A stretch of DNA of 47,382 bases from DASZTU01 sp035493835 (GTDB lineage Bacteria > Pseudomonadota > Alphaproteobacteria > Rhizobiales > Devosiaceae), in assembly GCA_035493835.1 (NCBI GenBank), contig DATJHO010000056.1, forward strand, positions 1-47,382, read 5' to 3'. This document shows, in pieces, positions 36,022-44,043 of this stretch. The notes under the pieces were generated by a model that ran no database searches, was not told the DNA's origin, and saw nothing but the letters and a program-made list of their open reading frames with translations. The translations under genes were made by a program, and so were the position numbers. The stretch's first letter is position 1. Each line of letters begins with the position of its first letter.

Positions 36022-36237
36022 ATGAAGGGTCTCACGAATATTGCTCGCCGCTTCAACGAAGAAGAAAGCGGCGCTGCAATGGTGGAATATACTGTGCTGC
36101 TCGGGATTATCACTGTGGCGGTGATTGCGACGGTCGTCGCCGTTGGCGGCTGGGTTTCCGGTAATTGGACCAGTCTCTGCACTACATTGAACGCCTCTGG
36201 CTCCGGGACCTGCACGGTGGCGGCGCCCGCGGGCTAA
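36022..36237 (+). CDS. Flp family type IVb pilin
   Basis: A 71-aa prepilin, the major subunit of the Tad/Flp pilus. The leader ends SG at residue 17, cleaved by the prepilin peptidase before AAMVEYTVLLG; E22-Y23 form the characteristic Glu-Tyr pair of Flp pilins. A single hydrophobic helix follows (about 24-43). The C-terminal tail WTSLCTTLNASGSGTC has two cysteines, C53 and C64, that could form a disulfide loop. AAGGAGGG precedes the ATG; the longer open frame from 35959 lies inside the promoter region. Followed by a strong hairpin before cpaB. Confidence 0.95.
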   Translation: MKGLTNIARRFNEEESGAAMVEYTVLLGIITVAVIATVVAVGGWVSGNWTSLCTTLNASGSGTCTVAAPAG

Positions 36238-36245
36238 TTTTTCGA

Positions 36246-36267
36246 GGCGGGCGCTTCAGCGCCCGCC
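36246..36267 (+). terminator. Hairpin after the pilin gene
   Basis: GGCGGGCGC-TTCA-GCGCCCGCC, a perfect 9-bp stem, 8 bp after the pilin stop. Without a T tract it may only partly terminate, leaving excess pilin mRNA over the assembly genes. Confidence 0.6.
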
Positions 36268-36342
36268 ATCCCATTCTCATCCATAACTCGGCCGCGAATA
36301 GTTCGGCGCCGTAGAATTGCGGGTTCTCAAGAGGTGGCGTGA

Positions 36343-37224
36343 ATGAAAGCAAACGTCCTGGTAATGCTCGGTCTCGCCGTCGTGTTCGGCGTCGCGGCTG
36401 TCTTCCTCTCCAACGTTTGGCTGTCGAGCCAGCAGCCGCGCGCCGCGCTTGCAGGCCGCGATGCGCATCCCGAGAACACGGTCGTCGTCGCCGCGGTGCC
36501 GTTGAAGTTCGGCGATCGCCTCACCCCTGAAAACACCCGGGAAATTCCCTGGACGGCGGGGGCCATTCCCACCGGCAGTTTCACCACCCGCGACCAGTTG
36601 CTGGGCGACAAGAAGGACGAGCGGCAGGTGCTGACCGCCATCTCGTCCAACGAACCCATTTTGAACTGGAAGGTCACCGGCGCCGGACAGCGGGCAACGC
36701 TCTCGGCCGTGCTCGACAAGGGCATGAGCGCCGTTTCCATCCGCGTCAACGATGTCGCGGGGGTCGCCGGCTTCGTGCTGCCGGGCGACCGGGTCGACAT
36801 TCTCTTGTCCCGCCGCACCAACGACCAGTCCTTCGTCGATGTGCTACTGCAAAACATCAAGGTCTTGGCGATTGACCAGACGGCCGACGACCGGAAGGAG
36901 AATCCTACCGTGGCCAAGGCGGTGACCGTGCAGGTTTCCACGGTCGATGCCCAGAAATTGACCCTCGCCGCGGGTGTTGGCGAGCTCTCGCTGGCGCTGC
37001 GCCAGGTTGGGGCCAACGCCGACGATTCCACCGGACGCGTGAGCCTGGCCGATCTCTCGGGGGCGGTGGTGCCCGTCGTGCAGCAGGCGAGCACTACTCC
37101 GCCACCTGAACCTGAAATTAAGAAAGATCAAGCTCCAATAACACCCTCGCGTCCGACAAGTGTACAGGTTACGATATACCGAGGAATCGCTATGAAGACT
37201 TATGAGGTGCCGATCGCAGACTGA
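36343..37224 (+). CDS. cpaB: Flp pilus assembly protein CpaB/RcpC
   Basis: A 293-aa periplasmic protein anchored by an N-terminal helix (VLVMLGLAVVFGVAAVFLS). A SAF-like domain follows (NTVVVAAVPLKFGDRLTPEN, then WTAGAIPTGSFTTRDQLL), then the RcpC region with GQRATLSAVLDKGMSAVSIR, FVLPGDRVDILLSRRT and VTVQVSTVDAQKLTLAAGVG. CpaB stabilises the outer-membrane secretin. The C-terminal tail (after about 240) is Pro-rich and ends in VQVTIYRGIAMKTYEV. Ten bases separate it from the annotated open frame of cpaC. Confidence 0.93.
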   Translation: MKANVLVMLGLAVVFGVAAVFLSNVWLSSQQPRAALAGRDAHPENTVVVAAVPLKFGDRLTPENTREIPWTAGAIPTGSFTTRDQLLGDKKDERQVLTAISSNEPILNWKVTGAGQRATLSAVLDKGMSAVSIRVNDVAGVAGFVLPGDRVDILLSRRTNDQSFVDVLLQNIKVLAIDQTADDRKENPTVAKAVTVQVSTVDAQKLTLAAGVGELSLALRQVGANADDSTGRVSLADLSGAVVPVVQQASTTPPPEPEIKKDQAPITPSRPTSVQVTIYRGIAMKTYEVPIAD

Positions 37225-37254
37225 TCGGCGCCGTTGTGGGTGGGGGAGGGGGCG

Positions 37255-38724
37255 TTGAAGCAATTGCAGCATGACAATGCGCGGGCCAGAAATGTGGTCG
37301 CCATCCTGTTGAAGCTGGCTTTCGGGTTGGTTGTACTCTTGGGGTTTCAGGCGCCGTCCTGGGCGCAGACGATCAACTACGACCTGAAATCTACATCCGT
37401 GCTCAGGATCAACCTGCCCGTTTCGCAGGCGGTCACTGTCACGGTATCGGATTCGGTCGGCAAGGCCGTCGTCGCTGATGACAAGATCGCGGACGCCCAG
37501 CAAATCACCGACAAATCGCTCTATGTCCTGGGCAGGGGTTTTGGAACCACGACCATTGGCCTGTTTTCTGCTGAAGGCAAACCCGTAGGGCTGCTTGCGG
37601 TGCAGGTGGGCGTCGATACCAGCGACATGGCGCGCTCGATCCGCGCGGCTGTCCCTGATGCGCGCGTGCGGGTCGGCTCGGTCAACGGCCGGGTGCGGCT
37701 TTCGGGAGCGGTACCCGACGTCGTTTCAATGCAGAAGGTGTTGAGCGTCGTCAGCCAGTACGGCGCCGACCCCGGCAGCATCGTCAACACCATCACCTTG
37801 TCCGGCGGCCAGCAGGTGAACCTCGAGGTGCGCATCCTCGAGGCTTCGCGCAGCGCTGGGCGCGAGCTGGGCATTAATTGGGTTTCACGCCCGTCTGACC
37901 CCCCGCTCAATTCGGGCCTGGCCATCGGCCAAAAGGTCATCCGCGTCGACGGCACGACCTATGGCGCCGCCGGTCCCAATTATGCCGGCACCGACAATAC
38001 GTTTGCTACGTTCATCACCAGCGTGCTGATGGGAGGGCTCGACCTCAACCTGGTCATAAATGCCCTTGAGGCCAAGGGACTGGTCAGGACCCTGGCGGAA
38101 CCCAATCTGACCACCCTGTCCGGCCAGGGCGCAAGCTTTCTGGCGGGCGGCCAAGTGCCGATCCGAGTGCCGGATGCCAATGGCAACGCCACCATCACGT
38201 ACAAGGATTTCGGCGTCCGCCTCGTGTTCACGCCGGTGGTTCTTGACAACAAGCGCATCCAGATCCGACTCACCCCCGAGGTCAGCGACATCACCCAGTT
38301 CACTGCGCTCGGCGATCCGGTCTTCAACACCCGGACACTCGATTCAACTGTGGAACTGCGCGACGGCCAGAGCTTTTCCGTCGCCGGCCTTCTGCTCAAC
38401 AATACCAATTTGAGCCAAAATCAGTTGCCCTGGATCGGCGACGTGCCGGTGCTCGGAGCGCTGTTCCGGTCATCGAGCTACCAGAAGAAGGAAACTGAGC
38501 TGGTGGTGATCGTCACTCCCCGCCTGGTGCAGCCCAATACGCCGACCCAAGTTGCTGCAACTCCGCTCGACAAGACCATGCCGCCCAACGACGCCGATTT
38601 CTTCGCCGTGGGCAAGATGGAGGTGACTCCGCAGATGCTGAAAAACTATCAAACCGGCGCGGGGGTCGCCGGACCCTATGGCTACATCATCGATCTGGGG
38701 CCGGGACCGGGGGTGGTCAAATGA
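37255..38724 (+). CDS. cpaC: Flp pilus outer-membrane secretin CpaC/RcpA
   Basis: A 489-aa secretin forming the outer-membrane pore for the pilus. Signal peptide LLKLAFGLVVLLGFQAPSWA, then an N-terminal domain (VLRINLPVSQAVTVTVSDSV ... TTIGLFSAEG), a BON-like region (RVRVGSVNGRVRLSGAVPD) and the secretin core (VNLEVRILEASRSAGRELGI, LVRTLAEPNLTTLSGQGASF, VPIRVPDANG, RIQIRLTPEVSDI, ELVVIVTPRLVQP). A TTG start at 37255 is favoured because GGGGGAGGGGG lies just upstream; GTG at 37234 is an alternative. The next gene overlaps by 4 bp. Confidence 0.92.
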   Translation: MKQLQHDNARARNVVAILLKLAFGLVVLLGFQAPSWAQTINYDLKSTSVLRINLPVSQAVTVTVSDSVGKAVVADDKIADAQQITDKSLYVLGRGFGTTTIGLFSAEGKPVGLLAVQVGVDTSDMARSIRAAVPDARVRVGSVNGRVRLSGAVPDVVSMQKVLSVVSQYGADPGSIVNTITLSGGQQVNLEVRILEASRSAGRELGINWVSRPSDPPLNSGLAIGQKVIRVDGTTYGAAGPNYAGTDNTFATFITSVLMGGLDLNLVINALEAKGLVRTLAEPNLTTLSGQGASFLAGGQVPIRVPDANGNATITYKDFGVRLVFTPVVLDNKRIQIRLTPEVSDITQFTALGDPVFNTRTLDSTVELRDGQSFSVAGLLLNNTNLSQNQLPWIGDVPVLGALFRSSSYQKKETELVVIVTPRLVQPNTPTQVAATPLDKTMPPNDADFFAVGKMEVTPQMLKNYQTGAGVAGPYGYIIDLGPGPGVVK

Positions 38725-39008
38725 ACGCCCTCCTCCTTTCGGTGGTGCGTCTCGCAATCATCGCCGCCCCGCTCGCCGCCACGGGCTGCACCTATGACTA
38801 TCTCGCCAATTCCGACCGCATTGCCTACAGCGCCGGCGACGCGGTCCACGCCAATCTCGAACAACAAACGATCAATCCCTCGGGCCGCGCCATGTATGTG
38901 ACCAAGGGGCTGGGGCAGGACGGCGTGGTGCTCCCGCGGGCGGGGGCAGCCGCGGCGCCGACCAATGGCGGTTCCCCGGCGGCAGTGGGAACGCCGATCG
39001 AGCCATAA
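38721..39008 (+). CDS. Small tad-locus lipoprotein
   Basis: A 95-aa protein with a lipoprotein signal (IIAAPLAATGC, lipidated C23). The mature part contains RIAYSAGDAVHANLEQQTIN, a pattern I associate with short proteins found after cpaC in alphaproteobacterial tad loci. It occupies the place where CpaD is often found but is much shorter and lacks CpaD features. It could be an outer-membrane accessory or pilotin of the secretin. ATGA overlap with cpaC indicates coupled expression. Role inferred from position. Confidence 0.7.
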   Translation: MNALLLSVVRLAIIAAPLAATGCTYDYLANSDRIAYSAGDAVHANLEQQTINPSGRAMYVTKGLGQDGVVLPRAGAAAAPTNGGSPAAVGTPIEP

Positions 39009-39066
39009 ATCGAGTTTTCGCGGCGGAGATCTTTTAGAGGCGGCACCGGCCGCCAGGGAGGCTGGA

Positions 39067-40566
39067 TTGAAAGCGGTCCGGACGACACTCGCGCGATTTA
39101 TCGCTGATGAGCGTGGCAACGCCCTGATTTTCGTCACCCTGATGCTGCCGGTGCTGGTGGGCTTTTCGGTGCTGGCGATCGATATGTCGCGCGTGAGCAG
39201 CCTCCACAACGACCTGCAGAGTGGGGTCGACGCGCTAGCATTGGCCGGAGCGGCGGAGCTGGATGGCAAGGCCAATGCCAGGTCCCGAGCCACCACCGCA
39301 ATTCAGACACTCATTACCGACAACAGCACCAAATTTTCGACGGCAGGGAACCACACGCTGACCTCCGCCGACGTGACGATCACCTTCCTGAGCGGATTGC
39401 CGCCGAGCGATTCCACGGCCCTCAATGCTGACGGCACACAGGCCGATGGCGTGTCCTGGGTTGCGGCCAGCGACAGTGCCGCTCAGTTCGCCGAGGTGAC
39501 CGTGAAGCCGACCAGCACCACGGCGCCATTCCAGACGATCTTTCCTGTCAGTTTCCTCCCCGGCGGCGGCACCAACACCCTGACCGTCACCACCCAGTCG
39601 GTGGCCGGCTATCAGGCTGCCCTGTGCGACTTCACGCCGATGTTCATCTGCAACCCATACACATCGCTTGCGGCACTGGAGAACGCCCTCACCGGCACCA
39701 GGAAGCCGATGATCTGGCTCAAGGAGCAGCAGGGTGGCAGTTCAGCCCAATATGGGCCGGGCAATTACGGCTTCCTTTCGTCGCCGGAGGGCGACAAGTC
39801 GACGGCCAGCATCACCGAGATGTTCGCCGTAACGAACCCGCCCGCCTGCTACACCCGGAACGGGGTGACCACACGTCCCGGCAACATCCCGCCGGTGAAC
39901 GACGGCATCAACACCCGCTTCGACATGTTCAGCAATGGAGGCCCCTACAAGACCGACCCGGCGATCAACCCGCCGGCGCCGAATGTGCGCAAGGGCATGG
40001 TGGTGCAAGGGCTTAACGGAAATAACTGCCAGTACAACGCCCCGAATAGCGGGCAAGCCAAGAACTACATGGCGCTGCCTCGCGACAATTGCTTCGTCGC
40101 GGGGACTTGCTCAAGTGCCGGCGTGCTCGGCGACGGCAATTGGAACTTCATCGGCACCAAAGCGGCGCCCGGCTATTGGGATACCAACTGGCCAAAGGAC
40201 AATGGCACCGGGGTGAAAGCCGCCTGCGGCAATACCCCGAGCCGGTACTGCGTCTATAAATACGAGATTCAGCACAAGGCCGACCTTGTCAGCACCAACG
40301 AGCAGACAGCGCCCCAGTGCAACGCGACGACGCAGGGGCCCGAGCGGCGCCTGCTCTACGTGGCTGTAATCGATTGCGTCGCCAATCAGGTGAAGGGCGG
40401 CGGCCAGACGCTGCCGGTGCAGGCCTTCGCCAGCATGCTCGTCACCGAGCCCGCCGGCGGCCCGCCGAATGCCGATATCTACGCCGAAATCGAGGACATC
40501 AGCACGAAGGTGGGACAGGGGACGCTCAATGGCCTGCAGCGCAACGAATCCCAGCTTTACCGGTAG
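39067..40566 (+). CDS. TadG-like pilus assembly protein
   Basis: A 499-aa protein with the TadG-type N-terminus: DERGNALIFVTLMLPVLVGF begins a hydrophobic helix after a pseudopilin-like segment, followed by DMSRVSSLHNDLQSGVDALA and LAGAAELDGKANAR, typical of Tad-locus proteins of the TadE_N/DUF2134 class. The large extracytoplasmic part (about residues 60-499) carries exactly ten cysteines, all in its C-terminal two thirds. A TTG start at 39067 follows GGGAGGCTGGA and places the helix near the N-terminus; no ATG fits better. No vWA MIDAS motif was recognised. It lies just before two TadE-like genes. Confidence 0.85.
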   Translation: MKAVRTTLARFIADERGNALIFVTLMLPVLVGFSVLAIDMSRVSSLHNDLQSGVDALALAGAAELDGKANARSRATTAIQTLITDNSTKFSTAGNHTLTSADVTITFLSGLPPSDSTALNADGTQADGVSWVAASDSAAQFAEVTVKPTSTTAPFQTIFPVSFLPGGGTNTLTVTTQSVAGYQAALCDFTPMFICNPYTSLAALENALTGTRKPMIWLKEQQGGSSAQYGPGNYGFLSSPEGDKSTASITEMFAVTNPPACYTRNGVTTRPGNIPPVNDGINTRFDMFSNGGPYKTDPAINPPAPNVRKGMVVQGLNGNNCQYNAPNSGQAKNYMALPRDNCFVAGTCSSAGVLGDGNWNFIGTKAAPGYWDTNWPKDNGTGVKAACGNTPSRYCVYKYEIQHKADLVSTNEQTAPQCNATTQGPERRLLYVAVIDCVANQVKGGGQTLPVQAFASMLVTEPAGGPPNADIYAEIEDISTKVGQGTLNGLQRNESQLYR

Positions 40567-40568
40567 CC

Positions 40569-41066
40569 ATGATGTGCGCCCTTCACCAGATCATCGGCAG
40601 GCTGAGGCGGGATGAGCGCGGCGCCGCTCTGGTCGAAATGACGCTCATCACCCCCTTCATGCTGCTGCTGTCGGCCGGGGTGTTCGAGTTCTCGAATATC
40701 CTTCAGACGCGCCTGTCGATTGAGGCAGGGATCGAAGACGCCGCCCGCTACCTCGCCCGTTGCAGCGACACCTGGACCACCTGCGTGGCCCACGCGAAGA
40801 ACCTTGCGGTCAACGGTGTTATCACGGGCGGTGGCGCGCGGATTTCGGGGTGGACTGCCGCGCAGATTCCGGACCCGACGCTGACACCTTACGCCGCGAC
40901 CAACCCCGTCACGGGCGCGCAGATCTATCTGAGTTCCACCGGTACCGTGAACGTAGTTACGGTCAGCACGTCTCATCCGTACTCCGGCACCGGCCTCTGG
41001 GGCTATCTCGGTTTTGGCACGCTGAACATCACCGCATCCCATCAAGAGCGCGTGCTCGGATGGTGA
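40569..41066 (+). CDS. TadE-like minor pilin 1
   Basis: A 165-aa pseudopilin. The N-terminus RRDERGAALVEMTLITPFML is the TadE motif (GxxxVE then a hydrophobic helix), processed by the CpaA peptidase. The mature periplasmic part follows IEAGIEDAARYLARCSDTW and has two cysteines there. Minor pilins of this kind are thought to form a tip or initiation complex. It starts 3 bp after the TadG-like gene and overlaps the next gene by 7 bp, so all three are coupled. Confidence 0.88.
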   Translation: MMCALHQIIGRLRRDERGAALVEMTLITPFMLLLSAGVFEFSNILQTRLSIEAGIEDAARYLARCSDTWTTCVAHAKNLAVNGVITGGGARISGWTAAQIPDPTLTPYAATNPVTGAQIYLSSTGTVNVVTVSTSHPYSGTGLWGYLGFGTLNITASHQERVLGW

Positions 41067-41758
41067 CCTTGCGTTCAAGATTTCGCGCCGAAGAGGCGGG
41101 CGCGGCGATGGTCGAGATGGCGATCATCCTGCCGCTGCTGCTGACGCTGCTGCTTGGCTTCGTCGACTTCGGCTACGCCTTCTATCAATGGAACGCGGCG
41201 GACAAGGCGGTGCAGGTGGGCGCGCGCCTCGCCAGGATATCGACGCCGATAGCAGTCACCGGCATCAAGTCCGAGGCAGGTACGCCGGCCGATACTACCC
41301 AGGTCGGCAACGCCGTGCCGGCGGGTACGTACAGCTACAGATGCAGCGAAGATGCCACGGGAACCGTGTCCTGCACGTGCCCGGCTGGCACATGCCAGGA
41401 CCTGACTGCCAACAAGGCCGCATTCAACCGCATCTTCTGCGGCGATCGCCCCACCTGCGGTACCACGGTCAGTTCGTGCCAGGGGGGCACCAACCCGGGC
41501 CGGCCTGGGATGTGCGATTTCTTTCCCGGCCTTAGCGCGACGGAATTGCGGGTCGAATATATTGCCACCGGCCTTGGCTACTGGACACGCCCCGGTGGCC
41601 CGGTACCAACGATCAGTGTTTCGATCATTGGCCACCCCTTTCAATTCTTCTTCCTTGGCGGGCTGCTCAATTTTGCGAACATCACCATGCCGAACATGGC
41701 GAGCACCGTGACCGGCGAAGATCTTTCGGCCTGCTTTCCCTCCACATCCTCCTGCTAG
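41060..41758 (+). CDS. TadE-like minor pilin 2, cysteine-rich
   Basis: A 232-aa pseudopilin with the TadE N-terminus AGAAMVEMAIILPLLLTLLL and the conserved DFGYAFYQWNAADKAVQVGA block. The C-terminal region is long and unusually cysteine-rich, with ten cysteines between about residue 94 and the last residue, which is itself Cys (SCTCPAGTC, GDRPTCG, SSC end). This points to a disulfide-stabilised extracellular domain. The start overlaps the preceding gene by 7 bp. Confidence 0.88.
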   Translation: MVTLRSRFRAEEAGAAMVEMAIILPLLLTLLLGFVDFGYAFYQWNAADKAVQVGARLARISTPIAVTGIKSEAGTPADTTQVGNAVPAGTYSYRCSEDATGTVSCTCPAGTCQDLTANKAAFNRIFCGDRPTCGTTVSSCQGGTNPGRPGMCDFFPGLSATELRVEYIATGLGYWTRPGGPVPTISVSIIGHPFQFFFLGGLLNFANITMPNMASTVTGEDLSACFPSTSSC

Positions 41759-41770
41759 GTCCAGAACCTC

Positions 41771-42907
41771 ATGCCCGCACCGCAGTCCGCCCAACGCAAG
41801 ACCGTCGCGGTCTTCTCTGCCGATCGGGCGCTGCGCACCCGCTTGACGGACACGGTCAAGTCGCTCGGCCGCTTTGCCGTCAGCGACGACGAGCCGGGGA
41901 GCTTCCTCGGTGGCGCCGCGCCGCGGCAGAGGGCGGATGTCGTCATTCTCGACATCGGGGATGGCCAGTTGCTCGATGATCCGCGGCTGGGCCCGGTGAA
42001 GGACCAGATGGAGAAGCGCCCGCTGATCGTCATCTCGGAACCGCTGTCGCCCGAACGGATCCGCGGCGTGGTGCGGCTGCAAGCAGCCGACTGGTTGCAG
42101 AACCCGTTCTCCGACGAGGAATTTGCCGCCAGCCTCCGTCAGGTCGAAGGCGTGCTGGCAGGGGAGGCCGCGCGGGTTTCGGCCTTCATCGGGGTAACCG
42201 GCGGTGCGGGCGCGACGACCCTGGCGCTGATGGCCGCGCATTCGTTGGCGCGCAAGTCCACTCCGGGAGCCGTGGGGATCGTCGATCTCGACTTCCAGTC
42301 GTCGAGCTGCAGCAGCTATCTCAACCTGAGCAAGGAAGTCGATCTAGAAGCGTTGCTCGCCAATCCGGATCGCCTCGACGGCGAATTGCTCGATCTCATC
42401 AAGCTCGAGCGGGCACCGGGAATTTCCGTTTATTCCTTCGAGCGCCCCGATCTGTTCTTTGCCCCGAATGCCGCGCGCTTCGTCCTGAGGTTGCTCGATC
42501 AGGCCGCCCTGAAGCATCGCGAGGTCCTCATCGACCTGCCCAACCTCAATGCCCCCTGGTTCGACGATGTCGTGCGCCACAGCGACCACGTCTTCGTGGT
42601 GTTCGAGGCGCACGTCCCCTCATTGCGGCAAGCGCGGCGCACCGTTCAGCACATCCTCGAGATACGCGGCAGTGCCGCGGGCATCACGCCAATCGTCAAC
42701 AAGGCGGCATTCAAGCTCTTCGGCAACGCCATCACCCGGAGCGATGTCGGCAAGATGATCGGCAACGCCAAATTCCAGGTGGTCAGCCGGGACGACGACC
42801 TGACTACGGAAGCGCTCAACCGCGCCCTGATCCCGTCCGAGATTTCGCCCCGCGCCAGGATGGTAAAGGAGGCCGGCCAAGTTTTTCAGGAGGTGTTTGG
42901 GAAATAG
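41771..42907 (+). CDS. cpaE: Pilus localisation ATPase CpaE/TadZ
   Basis: A 378-aa ParA/MinD-like protein. The N-terminal about 125 residues resemble a response-regulator receiver fold (VAVFSADRALRTRLTDTVKS, then VVILDIGDGQ, then PLIVISE). The ATPase part begins at FIGVTGGAGATTLALMAAHS, a Walker A variant without the signature lysine that CpaE/TadZ proteins typically show, with IVDLDFQSSSCSSYLNL as switch region. CpaE/TadZ positions the Tad machinery at the pole. It is the last gene of the plus unit and far from cpaF, which in many tad loci sits next to it. Confidence 0.92.
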   Translation: MPAPQSAQRKTVAVFSADRALRTRLTDTVKSLGRFAVSDDEPGSFLGGAAPRQRADVVILDIGDGQLLDDPRLGPVKDQMEKRPLIVISEPLSPERIRGVVRLQAADWLQNPFSDEEFAASLRQVEGVLAGEAARVSAFIGVTGGAGATTLALMAAHSLARKSTPGAVGIVDLDFQSSSCSSYLNLSKEVDLEALLANPDRLDGELLDLIKLERAPGISVYSFERPDLFFAPNAARFVLRLLDQAALKHREVLIDLPNLNAPWFDDVVRHSDHVFVVFEAHVPSLRQARRTVQHILEIRGSAAGITPIVNKAAFKLFGNAITRSDVGKMIGNAKFQVVSRDDDLTTEALNRALIPSEISPRARMVKEAGQVFQEVFGK

Positions 42908-43254
42908 CAGTGAGGAACTGACGACGCACGCGCTCGGCGCCATAGCGCGCGAGCACGGGACAATGGGGAAGGGAGGCGTTTTGTGGGCTGGCGTGCTGAC
43001 GACGCCTCCAACGACAGCCATGGATCTCTGGCTCCCGACGTCGCGCCCGATTGGTCGGTGACCATATCAAAGATAATCGTCGCGAGTGCTGTCGCCTTCA
43101 TAAATGCCTTTTTAGAACCGTCGAGCGTGGTGACTCGCGCATTGGCGATGAGGATCGCTCACGGGCAGATCGGGCTTCAAGATGCCCTTCAGGTTTGCAT
43201 GGGGATCTAGGCTTCGGACGCGCGGAGGCTCGAACGACTTGATCGGCGTGGGCC
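42908..43254. other. Gap after the tad locus
   Basis: Holds one plus frame (42983-43210, 75 codons) with a short hydrophobic stretch (ISKIIVASAVAFINAFL) but no ribosome binding site or known domain. No terminator with a T tract was seen. Otherwise nothing recognisable. Confidence 0.4.
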
Positions 43255-43824
43255 TCAGCCGGTCGTGCGCATGGCCTTCAGCGGACCGGTCCACTTCTTT
43301 AATTCGGCCAGCATGTCGGTGGCGCCCTGTAGCATCTGCTCGTTGGGCACGAGCGTGCCGTCGCCGTCGATGAACTGCGGGAAGAAAGGCACGTGCACCG
43401 CTTCCGGGACCGGCATCACTTTCAGCGCGGTGATGATCTGTTTGAACATCTGCACGCCGCGCGTGCCAGCCGAAACGCCGCCATAGCTGACAAAACCCAT
43501 CGGCTTATAAAACCATTCGCTGGACAGGTAGTCGAAGGCGTTGATCAGCGCCGGCGAGGGCCCGTAGTTGTATTCCGGCACCACGGCGACGAAGGCGTCG
43601 GCGGCATCCACCAGCGAGCTCCACGCCTTAGTGTGGTCGTAGTGGTAGTGCTTGAGGCGCGGGTGCTCGGGTTCATTGAACATAGGCAGGTTGATGGTCT
43701 TGAGATCAACGGTCGTGATCTCCCACTCCTCGGTCTTGCGCGCGAATTGCTCGATCCAGTTCGTCAGAATCGGCCCCTTGCGCCCGTCGCGGGTGCTGGC
43801 CGTGATGATCATCAATTTATGCAT
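43255..43824 (-). CDS. NADPH-dependent FMN reductase family protein
   Basis: A 189-aa flavodoxin-like reductase. The phosphate-binding loop is ITASTRDGRKGPILTNWI at the N-terminus, with a flavin-binding loop VVPEYNYGPSPALINAFDYL and YGGVSAGTRGVQ later, all standard for the FMN_red family. Such proteins reduce FMN, quinones or azo compounds, or supply reduced flavin to monooxygenases. It is divergent from the ring-cleavage operon starting at 44044, with a 219-bp gap that contains the AT-rich dyad. It may supply reduced flavin for an aromatic hydroxylase not present in this window. Confidence 0.92.
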   Translation of the reverse strand: MHKLMIITASTRDGRKGPILTNWIEQFARKTEEWEITTVDLKTINLPMFNEPEHPRLKHYHYDHTKAWSSLVDAADAFVAVVPEYNYGPSPALINAFDYLSSEWFYKPMGFVSYGGVSAGTRGVQMFKQIITALKVMPVPEAVHVPFFPQFIDGDGTLVPNEQMLQGATDMLAELKKWTGPLKAMRTTG

Positions 43825-43969
43825 GGAGGTCTTTCGCTAGAGGTGCCGCCGGGGCGGCGGTTGAGCTGGTTGCGGGCTTCCGCTCCCGGTTCAGCTGTCT
43901 TGAAGCATGCCGGGCAGAAGGCCGGCTTTTTGCGACAAGATGCCTGATCCATGGTTGATGGGATAGGCT

Positions 43970-44004
43970 AAAAAATATATTTTATGTTGACGAGTATATT
44001 TTTT
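43970..44004. promoter_or_regulatory. AT-rich dyad before the ring-cleavage operon
   Basis: AAAAAATATA (43970-43979) and TATATTTTTT (43995-44004) are perfect 10-bp inverted arms around 15 bases that include TTGAC. The dyad lies 40 bp before the first gene and probably binds a regulator encoded elsewhere. Confidence 0.55.
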
Positions 44005-44043
44005 CTCGCCAAGCTGCGCTTCAACGGATGTGGAGAGACACTG

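Noticed and set aside
41771..42907. Loss of the Walker A lysine in CpaE as a sign of inactivation
   Set aside because: Atypical P-loops are a known feature of CpaE/TadZ proteins, so this is expected.
42983..43210. Possible 75-aa plus-strand gene with one hydrophobic stretch
   Set aside because: No ribosome binding site, no recognisable family, and composition does not stand out from the gap.
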